Positions 52,622 through 63,905 of a DNA stretch of 64,000 nucleotides are shown one piece after another (the first letter of the stretch is position 1; each line of letters begins with the position of its first letter). The stretch is from Botryococcus braunii. Lineage: Eukaryota > Chlorophyta > Trebouxiophyceae. The translations under genes were made by a program, and so were the position numbers. Below the pieces are notes generated by a model, which was not told the DNA's origin, made no database searches, and saw nothing but the letters and a program-made list of their open reading frames with translations. The stretch is from the NCBI GenBank assembly GCA_002005505.1, contig KV908483.1:110001-174000 (forward strand), in the 5' to 3' direction.

Positions 52622-53898
52622 AGAGAAGGAAATCTGAAACTGCTCAGGCCGTTCCAACGTGCAGTACGGCGACAGTCACTGGAAGAGTAGTGGGTGAGAG
52701 AGAGAATGAGAGCAGCACTGCTGAGAGCTAGGGAGAAAAGGGGAAGCATACTGGAGTGCGTTTCAGCAAGATAAGCGTGCCCTCAAGCTTGAGAGAGGCA
52801 CAGCAGTCTCCCCAGTGGGAATACTGGAAGGCTGCCATGCAGGAAGAGCAGAATTCGTTGGATGCCCACGAGGTGATGGAGTATGTCCCCAGGCCTCGTG
52901 GTCATAAAGTGATTCCAGTTCACTGGATTTTCTCAGTGAAAATGGATGCTCATGGTAATGTGCTAAGGTTCAAGGCAAGGTTGGTAGCTCAGGGATGTAG
53001 GCAAATCCCTGGTGTAGATGTCATGGAGGTATTTGCACCAACTAGCAGTTATGGGTCTAGGAGAGCATTGCTATCAGTGGCTGCACAAGAGGGTCTTGAG
53101 ATCCACCAAGTGGATGTCAAGACAGCATTCTTGAATGGTGAATTGGAAAAGGAGGTTTATGTCACACAACCTCCTGGGTTTGAGAATGGGGATGGTAACA
53201 CTGTGTGTCGCTTGAAGAAGGCTTTGTATGGGCTGAAGCAAGCACCCAGGGCATGGCATAAGACCCTGAATGAGAAGCTGCATACCATGGGATATGAGGT
53301 GTGTAAGAGTGATGCTGGTGTCTATGTGAAGTGCTCAGTAGATGGAGGAAAGTCTTTTGTGCTAATCTATGTTGATGATCTGCTGATAGTTTCCAAGGGC
53401 ATGGGAGAGATTGAGAGAGTGAAGGGGTTGCTCAAGCAAGAATTCACCATTCATGATTTGGGACAGGTGAAGGATTTCTTGGGCTGCCTAGTGATGAGAG
53501 ACAGGGATAAAGGCCTCATTTCATTGAGCTGCATCCCTAAGATTGATGCACTAGTAGAGAAATTTGGGTTGGATCTGGAGTCTTTGGGGCCTGACACTCC
53601 AATGACTAAAGATTTTGTAGCCACCCAGAGGCCTATGTCTAAAGACAACAGTGACAGTATTGGTGCTGGGAGCATTTTGCCTCCAGGACACCGATACTGT
53701 GAGCTGGTTGAATCCCTATTGTATATTGCCAATACCACCAGGCCTGATATAGCTCAAGCTGTGGGGGTACTCTCTCGTTATAGGATTGATCCTACCACAG
53801 CACACTGGAATGAAGCCATCAGGGTGCTGAAATATCTTAAGGGAACGAGAGAGCTCGCTCTGATCCTTGGAGGGAAGGATACAGAATTAGAAGGTTTT
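51246..53898 (+). pseudogene. CopA1 integrase C-terminus, linker, RT and RNase H start
   Basis: Right half of the outermost Copia element, resuming with LRTWGCLAFVHVP. A frameshift lies near 51705 in the linker. A long GA run (about 52533-52621) expands an Arg-Glu repeat and changes the frame; a TAG lies at 52728-52730. RT is then open from about 52731, with FLNGELEKEVYV near 53130 and YVDDLLI near 53368. The sequence ends within RNase H after LEGF, where CopB1 is inserted. The rest of CopA1, including its 3' LTR, is not in the window. Confidence 0.88.
52533..52621 (+). repeat. (GA)n microsatellite in CopA1 linker
   Basis: About 43 GA dinucleotides. The other CopA copies have only a short GAGAGAGAGAGAG at the same place (for example 48700-48712), so this is a lineage-specific expansion of a run coding for Arg-Glu. 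Confidence 0.92.
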
Positions 53899-54601
53899 TG
53901 TTGAGTTGTGAACATACATTATAGAATGCCTTGTGCTTTAGGTGATCTTCAAATGTACATTATTAGGATACGGGTCCACTATCCACATAAGGTACCTCAA
54001 GACACGTTCGGATGAGGTCTATTTCGAACATAAGGTACAATCTGATTTAGGTTACGCGTTAGCGTGAAAGGACTATTAAAGCTGCGATCACCGCATAGTC
54101 GAGCAACTGGTTTGGAAAGATACTGGGCACATAAGGATGCCAGTCTTGTTCATGCAGTTGCATGTGTCTAAAAGAGCAGACAGTCGTCAAGGACTGTAGC
54201 TGGAGAGGCACGAACTTACGACCTGTCTGCTTGCTTACAGGTGCGGTGACGCAGGATGTGTATTGGTAATGTGTTCATGTTTGATTGCTTGTTTGTAAGT
54301 GAACCATCTTAGTGGACAATCAAGTCTCCCAAACAGCTAAGGGACGGAGTCTTGATTGAGTATAGGAAGGTACTTGCTTTCAGCCGTCAGGAGCTTATCC
54401 GTGTGTAGATGCTCATTGACAGATCAACATGTAACGGAACTGGTTTGGAAAGATACTGGGCACATAAGGATGCCAGTCTTGTTCATGCAGTTGCATGTGT
54501 CTAAAAGAGCAGACAGTCGTCAAGGACTGTAGCTGGAGAGGCACGAACTTACGACCTGTCTGCTTGCTTACAGGATACGCCACTGCCCATAACCTTTCAC
54601 A
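53899..54601 (+). repeat. CopB1 5' LTR
   Basis: 703 bp, TGTTGAGTTGTG...TTTCACA. A TATTAA box lies near 54074; 136-bp modules at 54105-54240 and 54438-54573 are 333 bp apart, both ending GCTTACAG, the first followed by GTGCGG and the second by GATACG. The last 20 bases contain GCCCATAACC, the complement of the adjoining primer-binding site. Confidence 0.9.
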
Positions 54602-54616
54602 GGTTATGGGCCCACG
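54602..54616 (+). promoter_or_regulatory. CopB1 half-tRNA-iMet primer-binding site
   Basis: GGTTATGGGCCCACG follows the LTR. Its first ten bases pair perfectly with GCCCATAACC at 54585-54594 in the LTR, giving a hairpin across the LTR/primer-binding-site junction. Confidence 0.8.
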
Positions 54617-54857
54617 CCCTTCCAGCTGAGCCAAGGGCAGACAGGAGTGCATGGCATCATCGGATGCATCTGTACTGGGTTTTCCACGGACTCGCCTGAC
54701 GGCAAGAAGAAGTAAAAAAGGAACAACTGGATATTCACTCAGAAGGCCTACGGACAGAGTCTTCAATATCTTGGGAAGTTTTTTTTTTTTCCGTGAAGTG
54801 ACCTGAGATTATCACCCGTCGTCGTTGTCGTGAGACCGTCAGTAGGTCCGGGTGGTC
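54617..54857 (+). other. CopB1 leader up to deletion junction
   Basis: Untranslated leader matching the CopB2 leader (minus strand, about 63076 down to 62843) up to GGTCCGGGTGGTC, after which CopB1 jumps straight into RT codons. It includes a run of 12 T near 54780. No gag start is present. Confidence 0.75.
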
Positions 54858-56246
54858 AAGCAAGTTAAAGCGAGGTTGGTTGCCCAAGGGTGTAAACAGA
54901 TCCCTGGGATAGATGTTGGGGAGGTATTTGCACCCACCAGCAGCTATGGGGCAGGGAGGGCTGTGCTGGCAGTGGCTGCCACACAGAATCTTGAGATCCA
55001 CCAAGTGGATATCAAGACGGCTTTTCTCAATGGGGAGTTGCCGGAAGAAGTCTATGTGACCCAACCACCAGAATTTGAGAATGGCAACACGAGGGTTGTG
55101 TGCAAGCTCAGGAAGTCACTATACGGTCTAAAACAAGCCCCACGGGCTTGGCACAAGACCTTGAGCGACAAGTTGAGTGTGATGGGGTATAGTGTGTGCA
55201 AGAGCGATGCGGGGGTGTACATTAGGAGGGCCCCTGACGGTAATCTGTCCTTTGTTCTTGCTTATGTCGATGATCTTCTCATAGTTGCCAGAGTGGTTGC
55301 AGAGTTTGAGTGAGGGAAAGAGTTGTTGAAGAAGGACTTCACCATCCATGATTTGGGAGAGGTGAATGATTTCCTGGGGTGTCAGGTCCTACGCAATAGA
55401 GTTCAGGGCACTATTTCCATGAGTTGCACTCCCAAGATCGATGCTCTTGTGGATAAGTTTTGCGTTGCTGATGATGGGCGTGTGGTTGATACCCCCATGT
55501 CCAAGGACTTCGTGGCTAGCAGCAGACCCGAGTCCTCGGATGGCATGTCACATGGGGTAGGTACCCCTCTGCCACCTGGTCATCAATACTGTGAGTTGAT
55601 TGGATCGTTGCTGTACATTGCCAATACGACCCGGCCTGACATTTCTCGGGCTGTTGGAGTGTTGTCAAGGTATAGAATGACACCCACTACCTCACACTGG
55701 AATGAGGCCATTCGAGTGCTGAAGTACTTAAGAGATACCAGAGAAATAGCTCTTACTCTGGGTGGAAAGGGGCCTAAGCTAGAAGGCTATGTTGATGCCG
55801 ACTATGCTGGGGACCTGGACCACATGTATTCCACCACTGGCTATGTTCTATCAGTCTATGGTAGTGCCGTGGTTTGGGGAAGCAAGAAGCAGAGCTCAGT
55901 TGCTACCTCAACTGTGCAAGCCGAGTTTATGGCAGCCGGCCATATTGTGAAGGAAGCCAACTGGCTTAGGGGCTTCTTGGAAGAGATAGGGGCTGCACCT
56001 TGGAGGGTCAAAATTTTCTGTGACAACCAAGGATGCATTTCCAATTCACAGAACCCCCTTTATTCCAAATTCACAAAGCATGTTGCAGTAAGCTTCCACT
56101 ATGCTAGGGAAGCTATGGCTCTTCGGCAGGTAGATATCCTCGGTGTGGAATCTGCTCGCAATGTGGCTGACATTATGACCAAGCCACTTGCCAAGCCCGT
56201 GTTTGTTGGTCATCGTGATTCACTAGGTTTGAGAAGATACACATAA
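54858..56246 (+). pseudogene. CopB1 RT and RNase H remnant
   Basis: Starts inside RT at KARLVAQGCKQIPG and runs to the normal CopB terminus LRRYT. RT motifs are [26 protein letters not shown] and YVDDLLIV near 55264. TGG is changed to TGA at 55311-55313 (E-F-E-stop-G-K-E where CopB2 has W). RNase H: YVDADYAGD near 55788, STVQAEFMAA and CDNQGCI. Without gag, protease and integrase it cannot move by itself. Confidence 0.9.
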
Positions 56247-56266
56247 AGCATGCAGGCAAGGGGAAG

Positions 56267-56856
56267 TGTTGAGTTCTGAACATTATTATTGAATGCCTTG
56301 TGCTTTAAGTGATCTTTAGGTGTGCACTATTAGGATATGGGTCAAGTGAGAACATAAGGTACCTTGAGACACGTTAGGTTGTGGACGCTTTCGAACATAA
56401 GGTACAATCTGATCTAGATTACGCGTTAGTGTGAAAGGACTATTAAAGCTGCGATCACCGCACAGTCGAGCAACTGGTTTAGAAAGATACTGGGCACATA
56501 AGGATGCCAGTCTTGTTCACTCAGTTGCATGTGTTTAAGGAGACAGTCGTCGAGGACTGTAGCTGGAGAAACACAAACTTACGATCTGTCTGCTTGCTTA
56601 CAGGTGCGGTGACGCAGGGCGTGTATTAGTAATGTGTTCATGTTTGATTGCTTGTTTGTAAGTGAACCATCTTAGTGTACAATCAAGCCTCCCAAACAGC
56701 TAAGGGACGGAGTCTGGATTGAGTACACGAAGGTACTTGCTTTCAGCCGTCAGGAGCTTATCCGTGTGTAGATGCTCATTGACAGATCAAACGTGTACTA
56801 GAACTGGTTTGGAAAGATACTGGGCACATAAGGATGCCAGTCTTGTTCACTCAGTT
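56267..56856 (+). repeat. CopB1 3' LTR, left part
   Basis: TGTTGAGTTCTGAAC..., preceded by the purine tract GGCAAGGGGAAG. It is interrupted within its second module by CopB2; CAGTT at 56852-56856 is the target duplication. Confidence 0.9.
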
Positions 56857-57556
56857 TGTAAAAGGTTATGGGCAGTGGCGTATCCTGTAAGCAAGCAGAC
56901 AGGTCGTAAGCTCGTGCCTCTCCAGCTACTGTCCTCGACGACTGTCTGCTTTTTAGACACATGCAACTGCATGAACAAGACTGGCATCCTTATGTGCCCA
57001 GTATCTTTCCAAACCAGTTCCGTTACACGTTGATCTGTCAATGAGCATTTACACACGGATAAGCTCCTGACGGCTGAAAGCAAGTACCTTCCTATACTCA
57101 ATCAAGACTCCGTCCCTTAGCTGTTTGGGAGACTTGTTTGTACACTAAGATGGTTCACTTACAAACAAGCAATCAAACATGAACACATTACTAATACACG
57201 CCCTGCGTCACCGCACCTGTAAGCAAGCAGACATGTCGTAAGCTAGTGCCTCTCCAGCTACAGTCCTCGACGACTGTCTGCTCTTTAGACACATGCAACT
57301 GCATGAATAAGACTGGCATCCTTATGTGCCCAGTATCTTTCCAAACCAGTTGCTCGACTATGCGGTGATCGCAGCTTTAATAGTCCTTTCACACTAACGC
57401 GTAATCTTGATCAGATTGTACCTTATGTTCGAAATCGACCACAACCTAACGTGTCTTAAGGTACCTTATGTTCTCAATGGACCCATATCCTAATAGTGCA
57501 CACCTGAAGATCACTTAAAGCACAAGGCATTCAATAATAATGTTCAGAACTCAACA
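56857..57556 (-). repeat. CopB2 3' LTR
   Basis: 700 bp, on the minus strand TGTTGAGTTCTG...CTTTTACA, two-module form. Adjoined on the inner side by the purine tract GGGGAAG (minus strand). Confidence 0.92.
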
Positions 57557-57576
57557 CTTCCCCTGGCCTGCATGCT

Positions 57577-60500
57577 TTATGTGTATCTTCTCAAATCTAG
57601 TGAATCACGATGACCAACAAACACGGGCTTGGCAAGTGGCTTGGTCATAATGTCAGCCACATTGCGAGCAGATTCCACACCGAGGATATCTACCTGCCGA
57701 AGAGCCATAGCTTCCCTAGCATAGTGGAAGCTTACTGCAACATGCTTTGTGAATTTGGAATAAAGGGGGTTCTGTGAATTGGAAATGCATCCTTGGTTGT
57801 CACAGAAAATTTTGACCCTCCAAGGTGCAGCCCCGATCTCTTCCAAGAAGCCCCTAAGCCAGTTGGCTTCCTTCACAATATGGCCGGCTGCCATAAACTC
57901 GGCTTGCACAGTTGAGGTAGCAACTGAGCTCTGCTTCTTGCTTCCCCAAACCACGGCACTACCATAGACTGATAGAACATAGCCAGTGGTGGAATACCTG
58001 TGGTCCAGGCTCCCAGCATAGTCGGCATCAATATAGCCTTGTAGCTCAGGCCCCTTTCCACCCAGAGTAAGAGTTAATTCTCTGGTATCTCTCAAGTACT
58101 TCAGCACTCGAATGGCCTCATTCCAGTGTGAGATAGTGGGTGTCATTCTATACCTTGACAACACTCCAACAGCCTGAGAAATGTCAGGCCGGGTCGTATT
58201 GGCAATGTACAGCAACGATCCAATCAACTCGCAGTATCGATGACCAGGTGGCAGTGGGGTACCTGCCCCATGTGACATACCATCTGAGGACTCGGGTCTG
58301 CTGCTAGCCACGAAGTCCTTGGACATGGGGGTATCAACCACACGCCCATCATCAGCAACGCCAAACTTATCCACAAGAGCATCAATCTTGGGAGTGCAAC
58401 TCATGGAAATAGTGCCCTGAACTCTATTGCGTAGGACCTGACACCCCAGGAAATCATTCACCTCTCCCAAATCATGGATGGTGAAGTCCTTCTTCAACAA
58501 CTCTTTCCCCCACTCAATCTCTGCAACCACTCTGGCAACTATGAGAAGATCATCGACATAAACAAGAATAAAGGATAGGTTATCATCAGGGGCCCTCCTG
58601 ATGTATACGCCAGCATCGCTCTTGCACACACTATACCCATCACGCTCAACTTGTCGCTCAAGGTCTTGTGCCAAGCCCGTGGGGCTTGTTTTAGACCGTA
58701 TAGTGCCTTCCTGAGCTTGCACACAACCCTCGTGTTGCCATTCTCAAATCCTGGTGGTTGGGTCACATAGATTTCTTCCTCCAACTCCCCATTGAGAAAA
58801 GCCGTCTTGATATCCACTTGGTGGATCTCAAGATTCTATGTGGCAGCCACTGCCAGCACAGCCCTCCTTGCCCCATAGGTGCTGGTGGGTGCAAATACCT
58901 CCCCAACATCTATCCCAGGGATCTGTCTACACCCTTGGTTAACCATCTCTTCCCTCATTGCTTGTTGCCAAAAATCCCACTGAGGGGAGCATTGGGCTTC
59001 CCTCAGGTTAGATGGCACGTGAACCTTTCCCAGCTTGACATAAGGTACATTCTGTACCTAATGCTGAGACTCTGCAGTACTGTCAGCACTAGTGGGACTG
59101 TTGTCTTTTATATCCCTCTGATCCTGGTTTCCAGAATAAGGTACATTTTGTACCTTAGGTTGAGATCCTGCAGTACAGCCACAACTGCCAGAGCCCTCCC
59201 CAACTCTCTCTCTCTCTCTCTCTTGGACTGCCAGACTTATGCGCTCAACCATTACAATCTCTCACCTTTCTCAATGCAGGTGGAAGCAGCAGGTCTCTCT
59301 CTCTCCTGGACTCACACCTAGGTACACTACTCTGACTTTCCTGAGCTGCGCCTATTGTGTCAAGCTGCACCCCATAAGCATGATTGGCTCCCAGCTCAAC
59401 TTGGCTACGTGCTTCCCCTGCTGTTGGCACTTCTAGCCCACTACTCTCCTCGCTAACATCTTCTCCAAGCATAGCCTCCCCTGTCTCAACCTGCCTCTGC
59501 AAATCAGGGAGACCTACCAAGGATGGCTCACTCACAAGTACCTGGCCTGAGCCAAGGTCATGCATGGGGACCCCTCTTGAGTCCCTCCTAGCCTGGCGCT
59601 GTTCATAACGCTGATCCCTTGTGAGGGTGGCTCCTGGGGGAAGTCTATGTTGAGACTTCCCCTGGAACCTGACCCCCTCCTGCATCTTCTGCAGTTTGTC
59701 CAGTTGCGATTGCGCTTCAGCACCCCCCCGAGCTAAATTTTGAAGATGTCCCAGCACTGACCAGGACTGCTGTGAGGTCCCTGAGGTGGCAGGGGAACCA
59801 TCCTGGCTGCTGGGGGCTCCAGCCACAGGTCCGACTGAGCTCCTCAGCCTCCTGTGATCCTCTGGAGAGCTGGCAGTGGTAGCAGGAGATCCAGTGGGCT
59901 TGCACTCCACCACTGGGTCATCCTCTGCTTCCCAAAAATTCACGGGAATGGCTGTTGGTGAGCTGGGGACATTGGAATTGCCTCCCCTGCCATGCGAGGA
60001 CGCTCCTGAGAGCCATTGAGGGGATCCAGGTTGCACCAGAGTCATACCCACTCTCTCGCCCCCTCTCAAATGCTCAAGGAATGTAACGTCCTTGCTCTCT
60101 TTCCATACACCATTGCCTACGTACACTCTATAGGCCTTAGACTGTGGGCAATACCCAGTGAACATGCCTGGAATGGTCTTTGGTCCAAATACAGACCGCT
60201 GACCTGGGGGAATGTGAACATGTGCCACAAAGCCCCATGTGCGCAAGGAAGCAACATCAGGCTTTACCCCATAGAACATCTCAGTAGGGGTCAGAGGCCT
60301 GCCTGTGGTGGGGCCCACGTTGTTAAGCAGGGTGGCAGACTCCAGTGCCTCCTTCCACAAGGAAGGGTCTGCTGCAGCGTGCACCAACAGGGTCCTTGTG
60401 CGCTCCTTCAGAGTCCGATTCATGCGCTCAGCAAGTCAGCATTTTGCTGAGGCGTGGATGGAGCTGAGGTCTCCATTTTAGTGCCCTGCTGAGCACAAAA

Positions 60501-62688
60501 TTCTTTGAAGTGCTGATTCAGAAATTCTGTCCCTCTATCAGATCTCACACACTTCACCACTTTCTCATGAAATGTCTGCCAGTACTTCAAGAGCTCAATG
60601 AGGGCCTTGGGAATGACTTCTTTCGACTTCACTGCCAATGAGGCTATCAGATGGGAATTTTCATCAACCACAGTAACCCAAAAACGCTCTCCCGTGATGG
60701 CAGCTGGTGAAATGGGCCCCACAGTATCCACGTGCCACTCGATCTAACACACTCTCTGCAGGTCTAGATGAAGTTGGAAAGGGGGGGCGAGAATGTTTCC
60801 CTTGTATACATGACTCACACTGGGGAGGACACTCTGAGCATGGAGCAAGGGACACATGGATCCCAGTTACCAGATCTTCGTTGTCCAACCTTGTCATACT
60901 CTTAACCCCAGGATGACCCAACCTTGCATGCGACAGTAGTCTTTCTATACACACGTGTCCTTTCCTAGCATGATACGAGGCAACATGAGGACTGGACTGT
61001 GGCTGCGCAGCATGCTGGCTCTTGACCGGACACACCCATTCCAATAAAACAGCCCTCGCTCTCTGGCTATCTGACCAGACCAGCCTGCTGGGCCTTTCAT
61101 GGTCGTGTACCCACCTGCACTGTGAGTGAGGAATGACGCTCCATCCTGAATGGCTCCTGTGACAGAAATCAGATTAGTGTGTGCAGTGGGCACACACTGC
61201 ACATTATGCAGCCAAAACACCTCTTGTCTGGCATTGACCATACACACAGACCCAGTTGCAACTATCCTTCCTTTGGCGTCAGAAGTGGCCAAGTGAAGAG
61301 GGAGGGGTTGGGCATGCATGATTGGGTTGTGTAGTAACGACAGATCATTTTCAAGGTGCACCGATGCACCACTATCTATCAGCCACGAGGTGTTGCAAGC
61401 CCCATGAGACGTAGGGGGAAGCACATTCAACGAAACGGACATAGGCTCACCAGCACCTGGAGGAGGTGGTGGTGGGAGATGCCAGCCTGGGAAGAAGGGG
61501 AAGATAGTGGACACAGATCCAGGAGCATGTGAGGTTGACACGGGAGGGCCTCCTCTGGATTGGCCAGCATCCCACCAGCTGGCTTGTTGCTGAGGAGCTC
61601 CAGTGCCCCACCACGCAGCTGGGCCCGCACTTGCAGCTTGCATTGTGCCATGTAGAACTTGCAGCCTCTTCAGATCCAGGCACTCCCTCCAGAAACGTCC
61701 CGTCCTGTTGCAGAAGCGACACGCCAGTTCCTCCTTTGGTCTCCAGCCACGTCCAGACCCTCGCCCCCTGCCTCCAGCGTTGTGAGCAGAAAGGCCATAG
61801 GGGGCCTGACCATCAGCAGGTGCTCCAGCTCCCACTCCTGGTGCTGCTCCAGCGCCCGGTGCAGCTCGAGCGCCTTGGGGAGGCCCAGGGATTCCACCCT
61901 GAGCTGGCACGACTGCTGCTGCTGCTGCTGCCATAACTGCTGCAGCTGATGCTGTGACTTGCACTGACTCCGCCAACGGGATATCCTGGTATTCCAAGTT
62001 CTCAATGGCAGTGAGGATCGTCTCCAGCATGTTGTAGGGGTCTGACTTGGCGGAGGTAATTGCTCAAGCGTCGTTCTGCAAGACTGCAGGTAGCCCCTTA
62101 TACATTTACCTGCAGATCTGGCGGTCGCCCAGCTGATGGTTATTGGCCTCCAGGGAGGCGGCAATACTGATGACTCGGTGGCACCATTCTTGCACTGTCT
62201 CTCCCTTCACCATGCCTAGTTTGAGCCCCTTGATCCACTTCTCGTTTATTTCCCTGTCCTTCCCTCCAGTGCAGCGGTCTGTCATCCACTGAATGAAGTC
62301 AAAAGCGCTCCCCCGCTGTTTGACTTCGTCCTGCCACATGGGTGGGACAGACTGCCAAATGAAATGTTTTACTGCTGCGTTCTCGGCAGTCTTAGGCATG
62401 GCTGTCTCCAACGCTCCCATAGCTCCTTTTTGCATTGCGCAGGACTCCAGCTCTTCACGCAAGGCCCTGAAATTAGTGCGATCAGCCTTCAGCTGCGTAG
62501 ACATCTTGGGATTGGAGGAGTTCATCGTATATGCATACGAGCTGGCGTCCAGTGGTCTGTCCTGACTGTCCAGCTCCTGAGGAGGCCGTGCTGCCTCCTG
62601 CTGGTGTTGCCATAGTCTCTGTACTGCTGGGATTACTTTCAGAAACCTTGCTTTGAGAACGAGCTTGAGGTCTGGTCATACACTTCAC
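57577..62688 (-). pseudogene. CopB2 gag-pol, multiply disrupted
   Basis: Minus-strand Copia polyprotein. Gag (about 62688-62106) has frameshifts near 62550 and 62110. The zinc knuckle CRFCNRTGRFWREC (near 61720) has Arg in place of the expected His. Protease DSGAS is near 61380, the integrase zinc region near 60930, the core with D (DTVGPIS) near 60725 and D (RSDRGTEF) near 60535, with frame breaks near 60735 and 60440. The linker is open to 59245. RT has lost about 40 residues near 58950 and is frameshifted near 58635. YVDDLLIV is near 58560, RNase H YIDADYAG near 58025, and the terminus RRYT is at 57577. The start is uncertain (62688 or the ATG at 62613). Confidence 0.88.
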
Positions 62689-63076
62689 TTCCTCTCACAG
62701 CGTTCAGCCTGACACATCTGATTTAAGCATAACCTTCCGGCGTACACCACAGCACTTTCAAGTATTCCACCCTTTCGGGGTCTAGCATGTAACCTTAATA
62801 TGCAAAATATGCAAAATATTCGTCAGCAATTCAATCGCCTGACCACCCGGACCTACTGACGGTCTCACGATAACGATGACGGGTGATAATCTCAGGTCAC
62901 TTCACGATAAAAAACTTCCCAAGAGATTGAAGACTCTATACGTAGGCCTTCTGAGTGAATATCCGGTTGTTCCTTTTTACTTCTTCTTGCCGTCAAGCGA
63001 GTCCGTGAAAAAACCCAGTACAGATGTATCCGATGATGCCATGCACTCCTGTCTGCCCTTGGCTCAGCTGGAAGGG
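62689..63076 (-). other. CopB2 leader (5' untranslated region)
   Basis: 388 bp between primer-binding site and gag. The part near the primer site matches the CopB1 leader; the rest is unique here. A 21-codon frame starting at 63042 (minus strand) ends in a run of lysines, but it is broken in CopB1, so I do not call it a gene. Confidence 0.7.
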
Positions 63077-63091
63077 CGTGGGCCCATAACC
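63077..63091 (-). promoter_or_regulatory. CopB2 half-tRNA-iMet primer-binding site
   Basis: On the minus strand GGTTATGGGCCCACG follows the LTR, and the LTR end again carries GCCCATAACC, as in CopB1. Confidence 0.8.
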
Positions 63092-63792
63092 TGTAAAAAG
63101 GTTATGGGCAGTGGCGTATCCGGTAAGCAAGCAGACAGGTCGTAAGTTCGTGGCTCTCCAGCTACAGTCATCGACGACTGTTTGCTCTTTAGACACATGC
63201 AACTGCATGAACAAGACTGGCATCCTTATGTGCCCAGTATCTTTCCAAACCAGTTCCGTTACACGTTGATTTGTCAATGAGCATCTACACACGGATAAGC
63301 TCCTGACGGCTGAAAGCAAGTACCTTCCTATACTCAATCAAGACTCCGTCCCTTAGCTGTTTGGGAGACTTGATTGTACACTAAGATGGTTCACTTACAA
63401 ACAAGCAATCAAACATGAACACATTACCAATACACACCCTGCGTCACCGCACCTGTAAGCAAGCACACAGGTCGTAAGTTCGTGCCTCTCCAGTTACAGT
63501 CCTCGACGACTGTCTGCTCTTTAGACACATGCAACTGCATGAACAAGACTGGCATCCTTATGTGCCCAGTATCTTTCCAAACCAGTTGCTCGACTATGCG
63601 GTGATCGCAGCTTTAATAGTCCTTTCACACTAACGCATAATCTAGATCAGATTGTACCTTATGTTCGAAATCGACCACAACCTAACGTGTCTCAAGGTAC
63701 CTTATGTTCTCAATGGACCCATATCCTAATAGTGCACACCTGAAGATCACTTAAAGCACAAGGCATTCAATAATAATGTTCAGAACTCAACA
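63092..63792 (-). repeat. CopB2 5' LTR
   Basis: 701 bp, two-module form, close to 56857-57556. Confidence 0.92.
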
Positions 63793-63797
63793 CAGTT

Positions 63798-63905
63798 GCA
63801 TGTGTTTAAAGAGCAGACAGTCGTCAAGGACTGTAGCTGGAGAAACACAAACCTACGACCTGTCTGGTTGCTTACAGGATACGCCAATGCCCATAACCTT
63901 TTACA
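63798..63905 (+). repeat. CopB1 3' LTR, right part
   Basis: Continues the LTR interrupted at 56856 from GCATGTGTTTAAAG to CCTTTTACA. The base after it (63906) begins a different sequence. Confidence 0.88.

Larger units (their letters stand above)
56857..63792 (-). mobile_element. CopB2, full-length antisense Copia element
   Basis: Minus-strand Copia element with LTRs 56857-57556 and 63092-63792 (about 700 bp) and exact target duplication CAGTT (56852-56856 and 63793-63797). It keeps leader, gag, protease, integrase, RT and RNase H, but with several lesions. Unlike CopA it has no 174-aa upstream ORF, only a minimal reading frame of about 21 codons in the leader (63042 down to 62977). Confidence 0.93.
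53899..63905 (+). mobile_element. CopB1, internally deleted, possibly chimeric Copia element
   Basis: Copia element of a second family: LTR 53899-54601, leader, RT-RNase H only, 3' LTR 56267-56856 and 63798-63905. The 3' LTR is interrupted by CopB2. Gag, protease, integrase and the start of RT are missing. The LTRs are much more different from each other than in any other pair here, and the flanks (GTTTT before, GTAAC after) do not form a target duplication. The left flank is CopA1; the right flank is another Copia element. Confidence 0.85.

Noticed and set aside
52423..52749. Leu-Ser-rich and Arg-Glu-rich repeat proteins around the GA run
   Set aside because: They are translations of a dinucleotide repeat; the length equals the microsatellite and other copies lack it.
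62977..63042. 21-codon upstream ORF in the CopB2 leader as a counterpart of CopA ORF1
   Set aside because: It is short, unrelated in sequence and frameshifted in CopB1, so conservation is not supported.
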